Part shown: positions 19,701 to 27,811 of the stretch, in pieces
Layout of the letters: every line of letters starts with the position of its first letter
Position numbering within the stretch: the stretch's first letter is position 1
DNA from: Trichomonas tenax
Taxonomy: Eukaryota > Parabasalia > Trichomonadida > Trichomonadidae
Assembly: GCA_023091735.1 (NCBI GenBank)
Contig: JALKBU010000687.1
Location: 1 to 27,862, forward strand
DNA length: 27,862 nt
Direction: 5' to 3'
Made by a program: the position numbers and the translations under genes
The notes under the pieces: generated by a model
Database searches by the model: none
What the model was told of the DNA's origin: nothing
What the model saw: only the letters and a program-made list of their open reading frames with translations

Positions 19701-21082
19701 TCCGAAAAAAGTCTTGATTGAACGTTTTCGTAATTTAACGCGAAAAATTCGCAAATTTCTTGAAACTTAATTGGATAATAAATAAAATTCTTGATCAAAC
19801 TGAGAAGTAGAGTTTCTTTGTTGAAGATTATTTTATATATTTTCTTTCTATAGCCTTGATTTTCGATCGAAAAGTATCGATCTTCAAAAAGTCGTGATTT
19901 TGGCAAATCTACATGGTAATTAGCCACTTTATAGTCTAGCTCGAGTAACTTGTTAGCAATTTCAATGTAAATTAAGTAAAACTTGAAATAAGTTTCTGAA
20001 TTAATGTCAAAATCTTTGAATGTAGAGTAAAACACATCTAAAAAGGATGTCCCGTAACTGTTGCTTTGCATTAGCATATCGTACACAATTGAAAGTTGTG
20101 GAACAGTTGAATCTAATTTGAGGTTGTTTTTATTCAAATCGATACTGATTTGCGTATTCTTTATATCGAGTATATCTGTGTTCTGATTGCATTTTTGAAA
20201 ATCGAATGATGCAACTTGATTTTTCGAAATAATTGGTGTTATTTCTTTTATAATCGGGAATTTGACCTCGGCATTCGTAATGAAATGGGATAAATTGTCG
20301 CATATATCTTGAAATATCCCGTAAATGTGTGAATCTTTCATTGAATTCGTTAATGCAGCATATAATTTGAAAGAATTGTTGGAAAGATCGGCTATTGGTT
20401 CTTTAAAGTAGAATATTATGTCGTTGAGAATGTTTTCTGGGAATTTTATCGATTTTCTCATGATAAATTGAACGAATAAATCCAAAAAGCTTTGTCTGTC
20501 TAAAAATTCGTGATCATAGAAGTTTTTGACGAGAATTGGAATGAATTTGAGATGTTTTTCATCGATGCTCGAAACATTTTCATAAAATGAGCATATTTCA
20601 TGAAAAAAAGATATTTTGGGAACAAAATTACCAGAATACAGCGAATCTGTAACAACATTGATGAAGCAGCGTTCCAAAATCTCCAAAAACTGTATTTTCA
20701 TTGCATATTTTAATGCATGCATCAAAATTTCAGCCCCTTTTATTGATTTGGACCTAGAATATTCAATGCTCCACGCCAAATAAGACTGCAACACGTAATT
20801 CAGCACAAAGTTTCGTTCATTATTATTAGTTGGAATAATTAAACATGTTGAAGATTCAAGATCAGACAAGTTTAACTTAAACTCATACCCAACATTCCTA
20901 ACGAATTCTTCAATGTTTATATCCGATGGCGTATTTATTCTCATATTTTGGATATTTTTTTTATGAATGTCGGGAAACTTCGCTCTATTGCAAATCTGTT
21001 TTAAAATTACTGTTTTCAGATGGTTGCCGCTCATCTTGGTGTTGTATTTTTCTTGTATCTCCAAGAAAGTATCCACAAACAT
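13787..21082 (-). CDS. Giant BEACH-domain protein (PH-BEACH-WD40)
   Basis: The open frame continues upstream to 21127, but its first codon there is TTG. The first in-frame ATG is at 21082 (2431 residues), and 21034 (MSGNHL) is an alternative. Residue numbers below count from 21127. The first about 1650 residues are helical, probably armadillo-like, without named motifs. A PH-like domain typical of BEACH proteins spans about 1690-1790. The BEACH domain (about 1800-2080) shows FEYLMFLNYAAGR, YPVFPWIVLDY, DPNIYRDLSKPVGAL, RVEPFTSLHIGMQSGKFDEP, then WIDLVFGYKQKG. The C-terminus (about 2130-2446) has beta-rich repeats consistent with a degenerate WD40 propeller. BEACH proteins of the LYST, WDFY3, neurobeachin and LvsA type regulate membrane traffic, lysosome-related organelles or autophagy. 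I cannot place this one in a subfamily. The usual 'YGSHYS' segment is replaced by YLYENALISPLSLYDF. The TAA stop is not within TAAA; TTATAAAG follows about 20 bases later. Confidence 0.9.
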   Translation of the reverse strand: MFVDTFLEIQEKYNTKMSGNHLKTVILKQICNRAKFPDIHKKNIQNMRINTPSDINIEEFVRNVGYEFKLNLSDLESSTCLIIPTNNNERNFVLNYVLQSYLAWSIEYSRSKSIKGAEILMHALKYAMKIQFLEILERCFINVVTDSLYSGNFVPKISFFHEICSFYENVSSIDEKHLKFIPILVKNFYDHEFLDRQSFLDLFVQFIMRKSIKFPENILNDIIFYFKEPIADLSNNSFKLYAALTNSMKDSHIYGIFQDICDNLSHFITNAEVKFPIIKEITPIISKNQVASFDFQKCNQNTDILDIKNTQISIDLNKNNLKLDSTVPQLSIVYDMLMQSNSYGTSFLDVFYSTFKDFDINSETYFKFYLIYIEIANKLLELDYKVANYHVDLPKSRLFEDRYFSIENQGYRKKIYKIIFNKETLLLSLIKNFIYYPIKFQEICEFFALNYENVQSRLFSDPAIYKTFTSGFQCFLNTNYSQDSSMDSILLICFKSLEMLLQNADVSTALFKDTWFCTTMICFSIQYRFRKFIFELFINFLSNNTMSSSFLYSVTNFINLAKFQLSNANCLKYLIEFIDVLLKVTSLNHSPLREISRDFCDIILGIEINDLTKSLIIKVIRFIASLRENIDITETDIQQLYLIIKNLDYDDLTDSLFDILSPTHQSIIQPKVASLIFYCHNDFEHNLVNAERLTAIVNSYQENPAKLHLAQFDLELVEHLYSISHLDNIPQKYVAAILDLFISIAKTISSPIIVQKFIKLLTPTKEMKYSNYIYDYINVISKLFEYQKQYFTLYQRPLQKLFHMSNGFTMIFSCQKPNFVANAILILLQKGEDYINISSRKEYLLFISKIGKKETNVEMNYEYLTHFSFTLIPKDKKTLVKFNLNGVISESECYFEWTNSTDLVINHELICSANQVNYALLKPLSDEKVSKYLINDSGLFFEEKENLVFSNRYYSDHSKFMNNFASTFICKFKQEILLPLFKSPIIEFDNGKESNQLLEVLLDLFQNILSIYKDYETIFAESNAIEILSVMVQKYDVKYINYALYENFYKLYKSMKNKLLKTKLLKHIMFSIDLWSKSVDSNQIYENWLGIFVRENIEIINENVKFLDFFSSIMLAHKGNAFEHKISRGVLFKVLTNTSPKLLEYSDLSSIIKYCKLLPDKELSQEILIMLKEICVMRQSPFANFKIDTKFISLFNTLLENSSGKLCDVVFDIVLSFENPKIPTNIICFSLLANVNDKDFNIDLFNVLLHYMNVVDDLLPVLCYVAYKVGQEAVIKLVDQFAAQKYESHIKYWPVFLLSLARLMTAPTLSKMLKAIISYIDDWLIIFQCVETSYIWASSNILHIALINTLIEFIEENQCTDEQFDQFVFIVMYFDFFRESDSNNSALMCMLQSNLNEIVIDRKALESYFYVSAPQKFPSKMTVNDYLTLMMNPGKPRAKFGVRFDSHGEWIDEDMSVRAASLIYQNYLNETNLNCFLLIVMMLIGVNNDFISVAMSELKLPKRLSDLTKSLMNLITIKCRVVCNEDLMLSTSSIITNIKNEELTSIYEQSILDLESLIKTYLDKDMNTDAIIKEIQNFYDVVNVSIANVKMFTLNIENNAMIDFVEGYQMGTLKEEISNSQILESKMFSLTNEIDSPWFSEQEIRFMRDSSLCFARCPYKMKLMKSKHFDNDQKVTIPSSVDALYRTKALIVKLQKETKAQIEIYNTKLVIYYKDKKVPKVIEYSTIINIIMQYHLHKKTAIEIYLNNRNNIFIVFDSNETMQSVMKVLNSCEFPAVVFKQPNDLLLSKMHQWIDKKISNFEYLMFLNYAAGRTFSTPYQYPVFPWIVLDYSSDNLDLNDPNIYRDLSKPVGALSETKIKEIKEVKRTLGIPYLYENALISPLSLYDFLVRVEPFTSLHIGMQSGKFDEPGRIFKSMKKTCKQVMNKLNNYRELIPEFYYFPEMFMNNNHCNFGSSEDEKIDNVILPPWAHNNPVEFVYLMRKALESDFVSSKLNQWIDLVFGYKQKGQNAIDSDNTYRQDLYEDIWDDPASIADAVSIETTKKLLGQIPHQLFTSPHPSKRVNNISESTSRESATDYSKEVAKYSSTPFIPMRKSNHGFATIRGNSNGNISTFDESLLKEDSYKVNIFITDMIYSSYFETNVGNFTFTTVRNNPADGKRLMVTKINLDNWQIQESAVMNFNFKQINADNVISSINEDVLMVSSGDNVLLYDFKQEQMKIFSNGIKVFAKDEYYFCIIDKNYMLSLYLLNNYETPIFKTQFYIEVPQCIAVSSTFGLIVVVSNNGFVSIHSFESGKVVRTFNIENQSPGSVQISPSCGFIVIHSKKFIEYKIVDVINVYTINGRFVVERILPFSLSLFTTFRSPSGFDYIAMSSQDGFVYINEIFYMEIKKSDIRMKQKVIQIEYAKKSNSIVVTSQDGRVVCKCIDFDAF

Positions 21083-21220
21083 CAAAAAACAAAACAGCGA
21101 AATCTGTTTTTGACATTTTTGTGCCAATAATTAAATAGATGAATTAATCAATTGTTTTAATCTCTTGAATGTCAATTTTTTATCATGTGCTTTATCAAAA
21201 AGTGGCTCGTGATAAAGAGT

Positions 21221-21286
21221 TTTTATGATCTTACGATAATTTTATTTTCAATCTTTTATGAGATTACGATTATTTTTATTTCAATC
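21221..21286. repeat. 33-bp tandem duplication
   Basis: Two adjacent 33-base copies (21221-21253 and 21254-21286) begin TTTTATGA and end TTTCAATC, with about five mismatches between them. The shared core is TTACGAT or TTACGATT. The duplication lies in the divergent intergenic region, so it may alter promoter spacing or be neutral. Confidence 0.75.
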
Positions 21287-21894
21287 TGATCTGCCGGGAA
21301 ATAAATAGTATTTATAATATGGTTTTTGTTGATATTTATTTCAAAGAAAAACAAAAGTGACATTTCTTTTTTGATTAAATAGTGAATCGTGAAACAATGT
21401 TTATTAATAAAGAGTCACGAAAAAGCGGTGTGTTTACATGGCAAATTTATTTCATTTTGACATGTAAAATTAGTTAGCTAATTAGAATGTGTATTTATAA
21501 AGTTCAATTAAGCTTAATTGTTATAGCATTGGTAAATCTTATTAGTGAGTCTATCAAGCTTGTTAGAGTTCATTTCAAGATTGTTAGAGACTCTATTAAT
21601 AAACTCTTCTTCAACATCGAAGAACGTATTGATCATCCATAATAAAATTATAAACTATGCAGATCCAATAGATGTTAGGTGATCATGTACAATTATAGAT
21701 TCTCGATAACATTATTGAATTCATTATTTTTTTAATAATTGTGATTGAGTATATTGTGATCAATAGATTTATCAAAAGTATTGATTATACGTTAAATGAA
21801 CAAAGGATCATAACGATATTTGAAATTATCTTTTTTAATAAAAAATACTGTGATGTGTTTTAGTGATAGTGTTCGATATGTTTTGTTGTCAAAT

Positions 21895-21899
21895 TCATT
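21895..21899 (+). promoter_or_regulatory. Trichomonad initiator (Inr) of the ankyrin gene
   Basis: AAATTCATTATTCTTGATG contains TCATT, a perfect match to TCA(+1)-Y-W. The +1 A at 21897 is 10 nt before the ATG at 21907, the same geometry as at HSP70. This selects 21907 (MELLPIHN) over upstream starts in the same frame (an ATG at 21853, a TTG at 21820). Confidence 0.7.
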
Positions 21900-21906
21900 A
21901 TTCTTG

Positions 21907-23359
21907 ATGGAGCTTCTGCCAATCCATAACGTGGAAGTTCCATTGAAATATGAAAGCCTTGTTACATTGGAGAAGTTTTTATATGATTCAGGGAACATTG
22001 CCAAAGACGAAATCGCGAAATTTATCCTTGATTCGAAGATTTTGGATTCAAAATTTGTCCAATCTGCGTTAATTCGATTAGATTACGATCTTACAATAGA
22101 TATCTCGAAGTCGTTCAATCAAATAAAGAATGAATTGATCGAAAAATCGAACTTAAACCCAAACAAATTACATAAATTATACAAAGGAGGTATTTTAACA
22201 CTAGAACAGATTACGGAATCGATTCAAAACGAAACAGAGGTCAATTACATACAGGATTTTCTTCAATTATTCCACGTTGAAATCAAAGATCCAACAATTT
22301 TAATGAAAAGACTCGCTCCACATATACAAATGGAATTACAGTCACTTATTTCCAAACCAGCTTTAAAGAAATAGGAAGATAACTCTGAAATTGATTCCTT
22401 GATTAAAATTCTCGCTCAAGATGACTTAGACGCATTCAAACCTTTACTTGAGAAGATGGATAACGATATTATGATTGATAATCCACGCAATTCCGAAGAA
22501 AACAAATTCGAAAAATTGAATTTACTCGATTTCGCAGCATACAAAGGTGCAGAGCGTTGCTTTACTCTTCTTTTGGACAATCACTTTGAAATAACCCAGA
22601 GAACACTTGCTAACTCAATTTTCGGCAAAAATGTTGAAATTTTGAAGAAATGCATGGAATACAAAGATCTTCCAAGAGGGTTCTTAGTTTATACAGTCGA
22701 GAGTCGAAATTATGATGCTTTTGATATCATAATCAATGAATTGAAAAATGATGAAGATTCGAATTATGATTCTGAGATTCTTGATGCATTTCATGAATCT
22801 CTCGGATATGGAACTGTCTTGTTCTATCTCTACTTGAAGAACCTCAATTTTCCAAAGAAGGACGCTTTCTGCTATTTAAAGAACTCGATTTTTATTGAAG
22901 ATTCGGCCGCAATTAATCCAAAGCCTTCGTTAACGAATTCCCTTCAACAGACACCATTATACATTGTCAATGATGTTGAGACACTTAAGGAACTCCTCAA
23001 GCTTGGCATTGATATCAACCATCACGACAAATTAGGAACTGCAATGAAGAATGATGTCGACAAAGTTAAATTTTTGGCATCAAAAGGCTGCGCCGTTCAC
23101 AAGGAATATTCCATCATTCACAACTGCCTTTCTTGCAGGCTCTTCAAGATGGCAAGAGTCCTTCTAAATCATGGATGTCCTATTGATGCACAAAATTCAA
23201 ACAGACTTCATCAGTATGAAACATTGGGATCCATCGATGGATGACAATTTCTCTGATGAAGACGACATGTATGTGATGATGGAGACTCACACAGGCTTGT
23301 TCCAAAAGAATCAACACGATGATGTTTCATCTGATGGATATTCGGACTTCGATATGTAA
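21907..23359 (+). pseudogene. Ankyrin-repeat (DUF3447-like) gene with one stop and one frameshift
   Basis: The frame opens at 21907 (MELLPIHNVEVP) and runs through a helical N-terminal block typical of trichomonad ankyrin proteins. It meets TAG at 22372-22374 after ISKPALKK, then continues in the same frame with EDNSEIDSLIKILAQDDLDA. Ankyrin-type repeats follow: LNLLDFAAYKGAERCFTLLL, ETLKELLKLGIDINHH, KVKFLASKGCAVHKE and MARVLLNHGCPIDAQN. This frame ends at 23244. An overlapping frame (+2 register), open only after 23168, carries a strongly acidic tail (DDNFSDEDDMYVM, DVSSDGYSDFDM). It ends at 23359 in TAAATAAA, a good stop plus poly(A) signal. An indel between about 23168 and 23243 therefore probably disconnects the real C-terminus. 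Apart from these two lesions the gene is intact and keeps its initiator. It is either a young pseudogene or a gene with sequence errors. It converges on the beta-helix gene, 48 bp away. Confidence 0.7.
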
Positions 23360-23407
23360 ATAAAACATATATTTCACGCGTTATTGTAAAATAAAATAAG
23401 ATTTTAA

Positions 23408-26400
23408 TTAAATCGTGTAAACGTTATCCTGCTTGTTAATGTTATAACTGTTGAGTTCAAGTTCAACGTTGTTATTGCACTTATGAAGAACAATACCATA
23501 ACCATTATTTGCAGAAATATTTGATCTCTTGACGAAACCACGGCATCCTATAAGTCTCATGCCATCCTTGTTCTCGATGATCTCTGCTTCTTCAACGTTG
23601 ACATTGGAGTTCTGTGCACGAATGCCTTGTGTGCACTGTGAAATCTTTGTCTGAACACATGTGAGATTGGAGTTCTTTGACAAGTTGAAGCCGCATTGAG
23701 CCTTCGACAACTGCGATCCACTGACTTTGATTGTAGAGTTGTCTGAACCAACAATGCAGGCAGGACCGTGAGAAAGTGATAATGTGCAGTTGTTGACTGT
23801 AGCGAAGGCAGAGTTTTGGACAGCAATGTTTGCGTGCTTTGTTTCCAAAATTTTCGTCTGAGAAACAGATAAACGAGCAGACTTTTCGACCATGATGCCT
23901 GGACCAGCCTTAGTTTCGATGACTGTGCAGTACTTGAGATCTGCGTTAGAATCAGAACCTGCGACTCTCATGTTGACAGAGGAAAGCTTGAAGTTGCACA
24001 ATGTCATGCTTACATTGCCTTCTTCGATGTTGAAGTTGTAGCCTTCGTTAGAGCTGAATGTGCAGTTCGAGAAGATGCTGTCTGAGTTGATATCGGCACC
24101 TGCACCTTCATTGCCATTGACCAAGCAGTTGTTGAAGTTACAGTTGCAGCTACCAACAACAGTGATACCACGTCCTCTGTTTTCAGAGAAGACGCAGAAC
24201 TCGAACAAAGCCTTGCAATCTGTTTCAACTGTGATACCGTACTCACCATTGTTCTTGAATTGCGAATCGATGACACATGGCGATGACATGTTCATTCTCA
24301 TGGCGCCGTTTGATGAACCCGTGACTTCGACATCTCTAATCTCGAAGTTAGACTCACAACGATCGAGCATGATTGCAGTGCCGCTGCAAGCAGAGAATGA
24401 AGAGTGTCTGATGAAACCATCAACTTGGAGAGCGCGAAGCATTGGACCTCCACTCTTTGTGAACTTCGATGTGTAGCACTTCACAGTTGAGACTTGAGCA
24501 ACAATGGAAGAGCGCTTGATAGAAGTAAATAGGCAGTCGATGAATGTGCCTTTGCCGTGATCAAGAACAACAGCTTCGCCTTCGATAGATGTGAAGTTTC
24601 CGCTGCGGCAGTATAAGTGCCCATTTGAGACAGCAATGAAGTAATGAGACTTTCCAGTGAATGAGTCTTCATTGGAGTAAAGTCTGGATCTATCGCTGAC
24701 GACAAGACCGTAGTCATCTGGTGAGTATCCCGAGAATTTGTTCTTGAAAGAAATCAGACGAGAGTTTGGTGACATGCTGATCATCGAGCGTCCGCAGCCA
24801 GTGAATTCACATCCACCGACTGTTGCACGAGATCCCTGGCGAAGGATGAGACCAAATGTCTGACAATTAGTGAACTTAGTGTCACCGATGTAGATATCTG
24901 ATGAAATTGTCTGAAGGCGGACACCGTTCTCCTTGATGTCCTGGATTTGGCACTTGATGATTGAAGCAATGACCTGACGACTAAGATCGAAGCCAATGAC
25001 AGCTTGCTGGATTGTGCATCCTTCTGCGTGAAGTCTTGCCTGGTCGTTTGCATAAATGCCATTTCCGTTTAAGCGTCTGAACTCACTGAAGAAGACAGCA
25101 GCGCATGCAGACCTCAAAACAATAAGACCGTGGGAAGCATCGCTGAATGAGCAGTGATCGAATGTTGCATATGTCTTTCCACTCAAGCTTAATGCAGCTG
25201 TCATGCCACCGATGAAAGAGCACTGCTTAGCAATGAATGCGCAGTTAAGCACGGATGATCCTTGTCCCGTTGGCTGAGCAACAAATTTGATGCCTTCAAT
25301 GAAGACTTCAGGAGCAGTGACATTCAAGCAAAGATCTCCAGAAGCATACAACTCAACACCAGCACCTCTGATGAATAATGACTTCCTGATGAAGAGCGAT
25401 TCGTTGTACTTTCCTGCCGGGATTTCGACGATTGAAAGCGGTGGCTGGCTGTCGATGAATGCTTGGATAGTTCCCATGTTTGGTGCATAACGAGCAGCTC
25501 TAACTGGTGTGTGTGGTGTGATAGGAGGCAACGAAATGATGTTAGCAACGAATGGATGTGTGAATGGCGGTGGTTCGTTATCGAATGGTGTAATTTCACC
25601 GGAAATAGCGCAAACTTGGCCTGCAGCAGCACTCAAAACGTTTGCTCTGACGACTGGACCTGTGAAACCGAAGATCATTGTTTCATCTGGTGGAGGGATT
25701 AATTCGACTTTTGATGTCTGAATGATTGGTGCGTAAGGATTCATGCTTAATTCAGATCTTGGGATTTCGATGCCTTCTGGGCCATTAATTGGATCTAACA
25801 ATTCACGCTTTGGTGTGAATCTGATTGATTTGTCATCTGGCTTAGTTTCTTGTCCAACTGGACCAATCTTTTGTGGAACAATCGGCTTCTTACCTCTGAA
25901 TGAAGAAAGGATGGAATTGATATTATCTGGCTGCTTTCCTCTGCTTTCGTTGAACTTGCCGACACTCATTAAGCCCATTGTCATGATATCATTTGCTGGG
26001 CTTAAAGATTGGAGGACAGGAGCGGCAGGAATACTCATATCTGGGTTCGTTGGAAGAGGCATCTGGCAGTTGAATGTTGACTCGTAACCAGCAATGCCAC
26101 TTAAGTTGAATATTGAGATATCGAACTCTTCCTTATTATCGTTTTCTTCTTTGTCTTTTTCATCATCAGAGGAAGATGATGATGAGGAAGAAGAATTTGA
26201 TGATTTCTGCTTTTCAATCTTGATGTCTGACTTAGGTCTGTTGTCGACAGGCATTGGTGGGAGACCTGCGAATGGAGGAAGCGAATCCTTTCTCGATATT
26301 GGCTCCTTCGGCTTATTTGGATCTTTTGGCATTGGAGGAAGTCCTGAAAAAGGTGGAAGTGCAGGCTTCAAGTTTGAGTTGAACGGAATGGCCTTTGGAT

Positions 26401-27703
26401 CTGGTGTTGGAGAGCCTACTGGTGCTGGCATCGGTGGGAGAGCAGGCATATTTGGATTCTTGTGCTTGGAATCGAAGACTGATGTTGATGGAATGTTAAG
26501 AGGAACTCCTGCGAATGGCGGTGGAGATGGTTTCGGTGGTAGAGCTTGTAACTCTGGTGGTGTTGATGGTCCTGGATTGAATGGAGGAAGAGCCATTGGC
26601 TCTCCTGGCTTTGGTGGTGGTGGAAGTCCGCTGAATGGCGGTGGATCTTGTCTCGGAGGAAGTGCTGGAACATCATCTGATTTTGCTGGCTGTGGAAGTC
26701 CGCCGGATGGAAAATCTGGCTTTGGTGGTGGCGGAAGACCAGCTGATGGGAAGTCTGGCTTTGGTGGTGGAGGTAATTCTGGCTTTGGTGGCTTTGGAGG
26801 TGCCTTCATCTCGGATGGTTGCGGAGGAAGCATCTCCGGGGGTTTCTGTGGAAGTGGCGGTGGTGGAAGTCCAAATTCATTTGGTGCTGGAGGTAATGGC
26901 GGCGGTGCAGCGAACTTTGGTGTTGGTGCAGCATTTAATTCAGGTGGAGGCTGAGACATTTCAGTTGGTTTATTGGGTAATGGAGATGGCGACGTTCCTT
27001 GTTGAGGTGGAGGCGGCAATCCCATTCCTGGAAGTGGCAGAGCACCGGCACCACGTGGAGGAAGAGGAGGAGCACCAACATGGGTGTTTTTCTTCTTTGT
27101 ATCATTAGAATCAGATGAAGAATAATCGTAATCATATGAATCGTCAGAAGAACTTGAATCATCGAATTTTCGCGATACAGGTGGCATAGAAAGGAGTGTT
27201 GCTGATGATGATTGTGTCAAAGGCAATCCAGCTTGTCCAGGAGGAGGTAACATAAATCCAGATTGTGATGATGATGTAATAAGCGGTAATTGTTGAGGTG
27301 GTGATATTGATGACGAGTGATCTTGCATTTGAGGTGGAGGTGGCAATCCTCCCATTGAATTATTTGTATTTGGTGGCATTGGTGGGAATCCGCCATTGGA
27401 ACCTCCTGGAGGAGGCAAACCCATTGGTGGAAGCTCATTCATTTCATTTCCTATTGGTGGTAATCCATATTGTTGATTAAATGGTGTCAAAGGTTGGTCG
27501 AATGATTGATAATCTTGCTGCATCGGTGGAAGCCCCGGTAAGTCCATCGGCTGAAGGGGCTGCATCGAGCTAGAAAACTGATTTGGCATCGCAAGCGGCG
27601 GCGGAGGTGTAAATCCGCCATTCTGGTTTGGTATAGGTGGTAAACCCATCGGTGGAGGTGGTAAACCAGAAAATGCCATACCATTACCAGAATTATTCAT
27701 CAT
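23408..27703 (-). CDS. Proline-rich / right-handed beta-helix fusion protein
   Basis: This is a predicted 1431-residue protein; two adjacent ATGs (27703 and 27700) begin it. Residues 1 to about 500 are extremely Pro-rich, with many repeats of GLPPPP, LPPMP, PPFSGLPP and PPFAGLPPMP. These resemble profilin-, SH3- or WW-binding ligands and formin FH1 regions, but no FH2 domain follows. Acidic Ser/Asp/Tyr stretches interrupt at about 178-205 (SSSSDDSYDYDYSSSDS) and about 505-530. A linker (about 530-740) has no known motif. From about 745 to the end, a right-handed parallel beta-helix of PbH1-type coils begins VEIPAGKYNESLFIRKSLFI. It repeats units such as ATVGGCEFTGCG, GHLYCRSGNFTS and NCNFNNCLVNGN. 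The fold recalls the CASH/beta-helix of FBXO11 and SHCBP1, here without an F-box. No signal peptide or membrane anchor is present, so it is probably intracellular. It is likely a cytoskeletal or ubiquitin-related scaffold, but function is not established. The stop is TAATTAAA. Confidence 0.85.
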   Translation of the reverse strand: MMNNSGNGMAFSGLPPPPMGLPPIPNQNGGFTPPPPLAMPNQFSSSMQPLQPMDLPGLPPMQQDYQSFDQPLTPFNQQYGLPPIGNEMNELPPMGLPPPGGSNGGFPPMPPNTNNSMGGLPPPPQMQDHSSSISPPQQLPLITSSSQSGFMLPPPGQAGLPLTQSSSATLLSMPPVSRKFDDSSSSDDSYDYDYSSSDSNDTKKKNTHVGAPPLPPRGAGALPLPGMGLPPPPQQGTSPSPLPNKPTEMSQPPPELNAAPTPKFAAPPPLPPAPNEFGLPPPPLPQKPPEMLPPQPSEMKAPPKPPKPELPPPPKPDFPSAGLPPPPKPDFPSGGLPQPAKSDDVPALPPRQDPPPFSGLPPPPKPGEPMALPPFNPGPSTPPELQALPPKPSPPPFAGVPLNIPSTSVFDSKHKNPNMPALPPMPAPVGSPTPDPKAIPFNSNLKPALPPFSGLPPMPKDPNKPKEPISRKDSLPPFAGLPPMPVDNRPKSDIKIEKQKSSNSSSSSSSSSDDEKDKEENDNKEEFDISIFNLSGIAGYESTFNCQMPLPTNPDMSIPAAPVLQSLSPANDIMTMGLMSVGKFNESRGKQPDNINSILSSFRGKKPIVPQKIGPVGQETKPDDKSIRFTPKRELLDPINGPEGIEIPRSELSMNPYAPIIQTSKVELIPPPDETMIFGFTGPVVRANVLSAAAGQVCAISGEITPFDNEPPPFTHPFVANIISLPPITPHTPVRAARYAPNMGTIQAFIDSQPPLSIVEIPAGKYNESLFIRKSLFIRGAGVELYASGDLCLNVTAPEVFIEGIKFVAQPTGQGSSVLNCAFIAKQCSFIGGMTAALSLSGKTYATFDHCSFSDASHGLIVLRSACAAVFFSEFRRLNGNGIYANDQARLHAEGCTIQQAVIGFDLSRQVIASIIKCQIQDIKENGVRLQTISSDIYIGDTKFTNCQTFGLILRQGSRATVGGCEFTGCGRSMISMSPNSRLISFKNKFSGYSPDDYGLVVSDRSRLYSNEDSFTGKSHYFIAVSNGHLYCRSGNFTSIEGEAVVLDHGKGTFIDCLFTSIKRSSIVAQVSTVKCYTSKFTKSGGPMLRALQVDGFIRHSSFSACSGTAIMLDRCESNFEIRDVEVTGSSNGAMRMNMSSPCVIDSQFKNNGEYGITVETDCKALFEFCVFSENRGRGITVVGSCNCNFNNCLVNGNEGAGADINSDSIFSNCTFSSNEGYNFNIEEGNVSMTLCNFKLSSVNMRVAGSDSNADLKYCTVIETKAGPGIMVEKSARLSVSQTKILETKHANIAVQNSAFATVNNCTLSLSHGPACIVGSDNSTIKVSGSQLSKAQCGFNLSKNSNLTCVQTKISQCTQGIRAQNSNVNVEEAEIIENKDGMRLIGCRGFVKRSNISANNGYGIVLHKCNNNVELELNSYNINKQDNVYTI

Positions 27704-27767
27704 GAAATTATTTTGCTAAAAAAATTGATTTTACAGGGACTGGGACAAAATAGAACAACGTGCTTTT

Positions 27768-27791
27768 CTGACATGTAAAGTCAGAATGTCA
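27768..27791. promoter_or_regulatory. Overlapping dyads upstream of the proline-rich/beta-helix gene
   Basis: About 65-90 bases upstream of the start at 27703, CTGAC pairs with GTCAG across a 7-base gap. TGACAT (27769-27774) also pairs with ATGTCA (27786-27791). A related TGACATGTAAAA occurs near 21458 in another promoter region. This could be a factor site; there is no independent support. Confidence 0.3.
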
Positions 27792-27811
27792 AAATAAAGG
27801 AAAGTGAAGTG

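Larger units (their letters stand above)
21083..21906. other. Divergent promoter region between the BEACH and ankyrin genes
   Basis: The BEACH gene is transcribed leftwards and the broken ankyrin gene rightwards from this region. It contains a 33-bp tandem duplication at 21221-21286. An imperfect direct repeat near 21555-21592 has AAGCTTGTTAGAG and AAGATTGTTAGAG about 20 bases apart. AAAAGTGACA lies near 21353. TCATC (complement of 21138-21142) is a near-consensus initiator upstream of the BEACH reading frame. Confidence 0.5.

Noticed and set aside
24060..24476. 138-codon plus-strand open frame inside the beta-helix region
   Set aside because: It is antisense to clearly repetitive beta-helix coding sequence and has no domain of its own.
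26094..26954. 286-codon plus-strand open frame rich in Gly
   Set aside because: It is the antisense of the proline-rich region of the gene at 23408-27703. Proline codons read as glycine on the other strand, and the long stop-free length follows from that.
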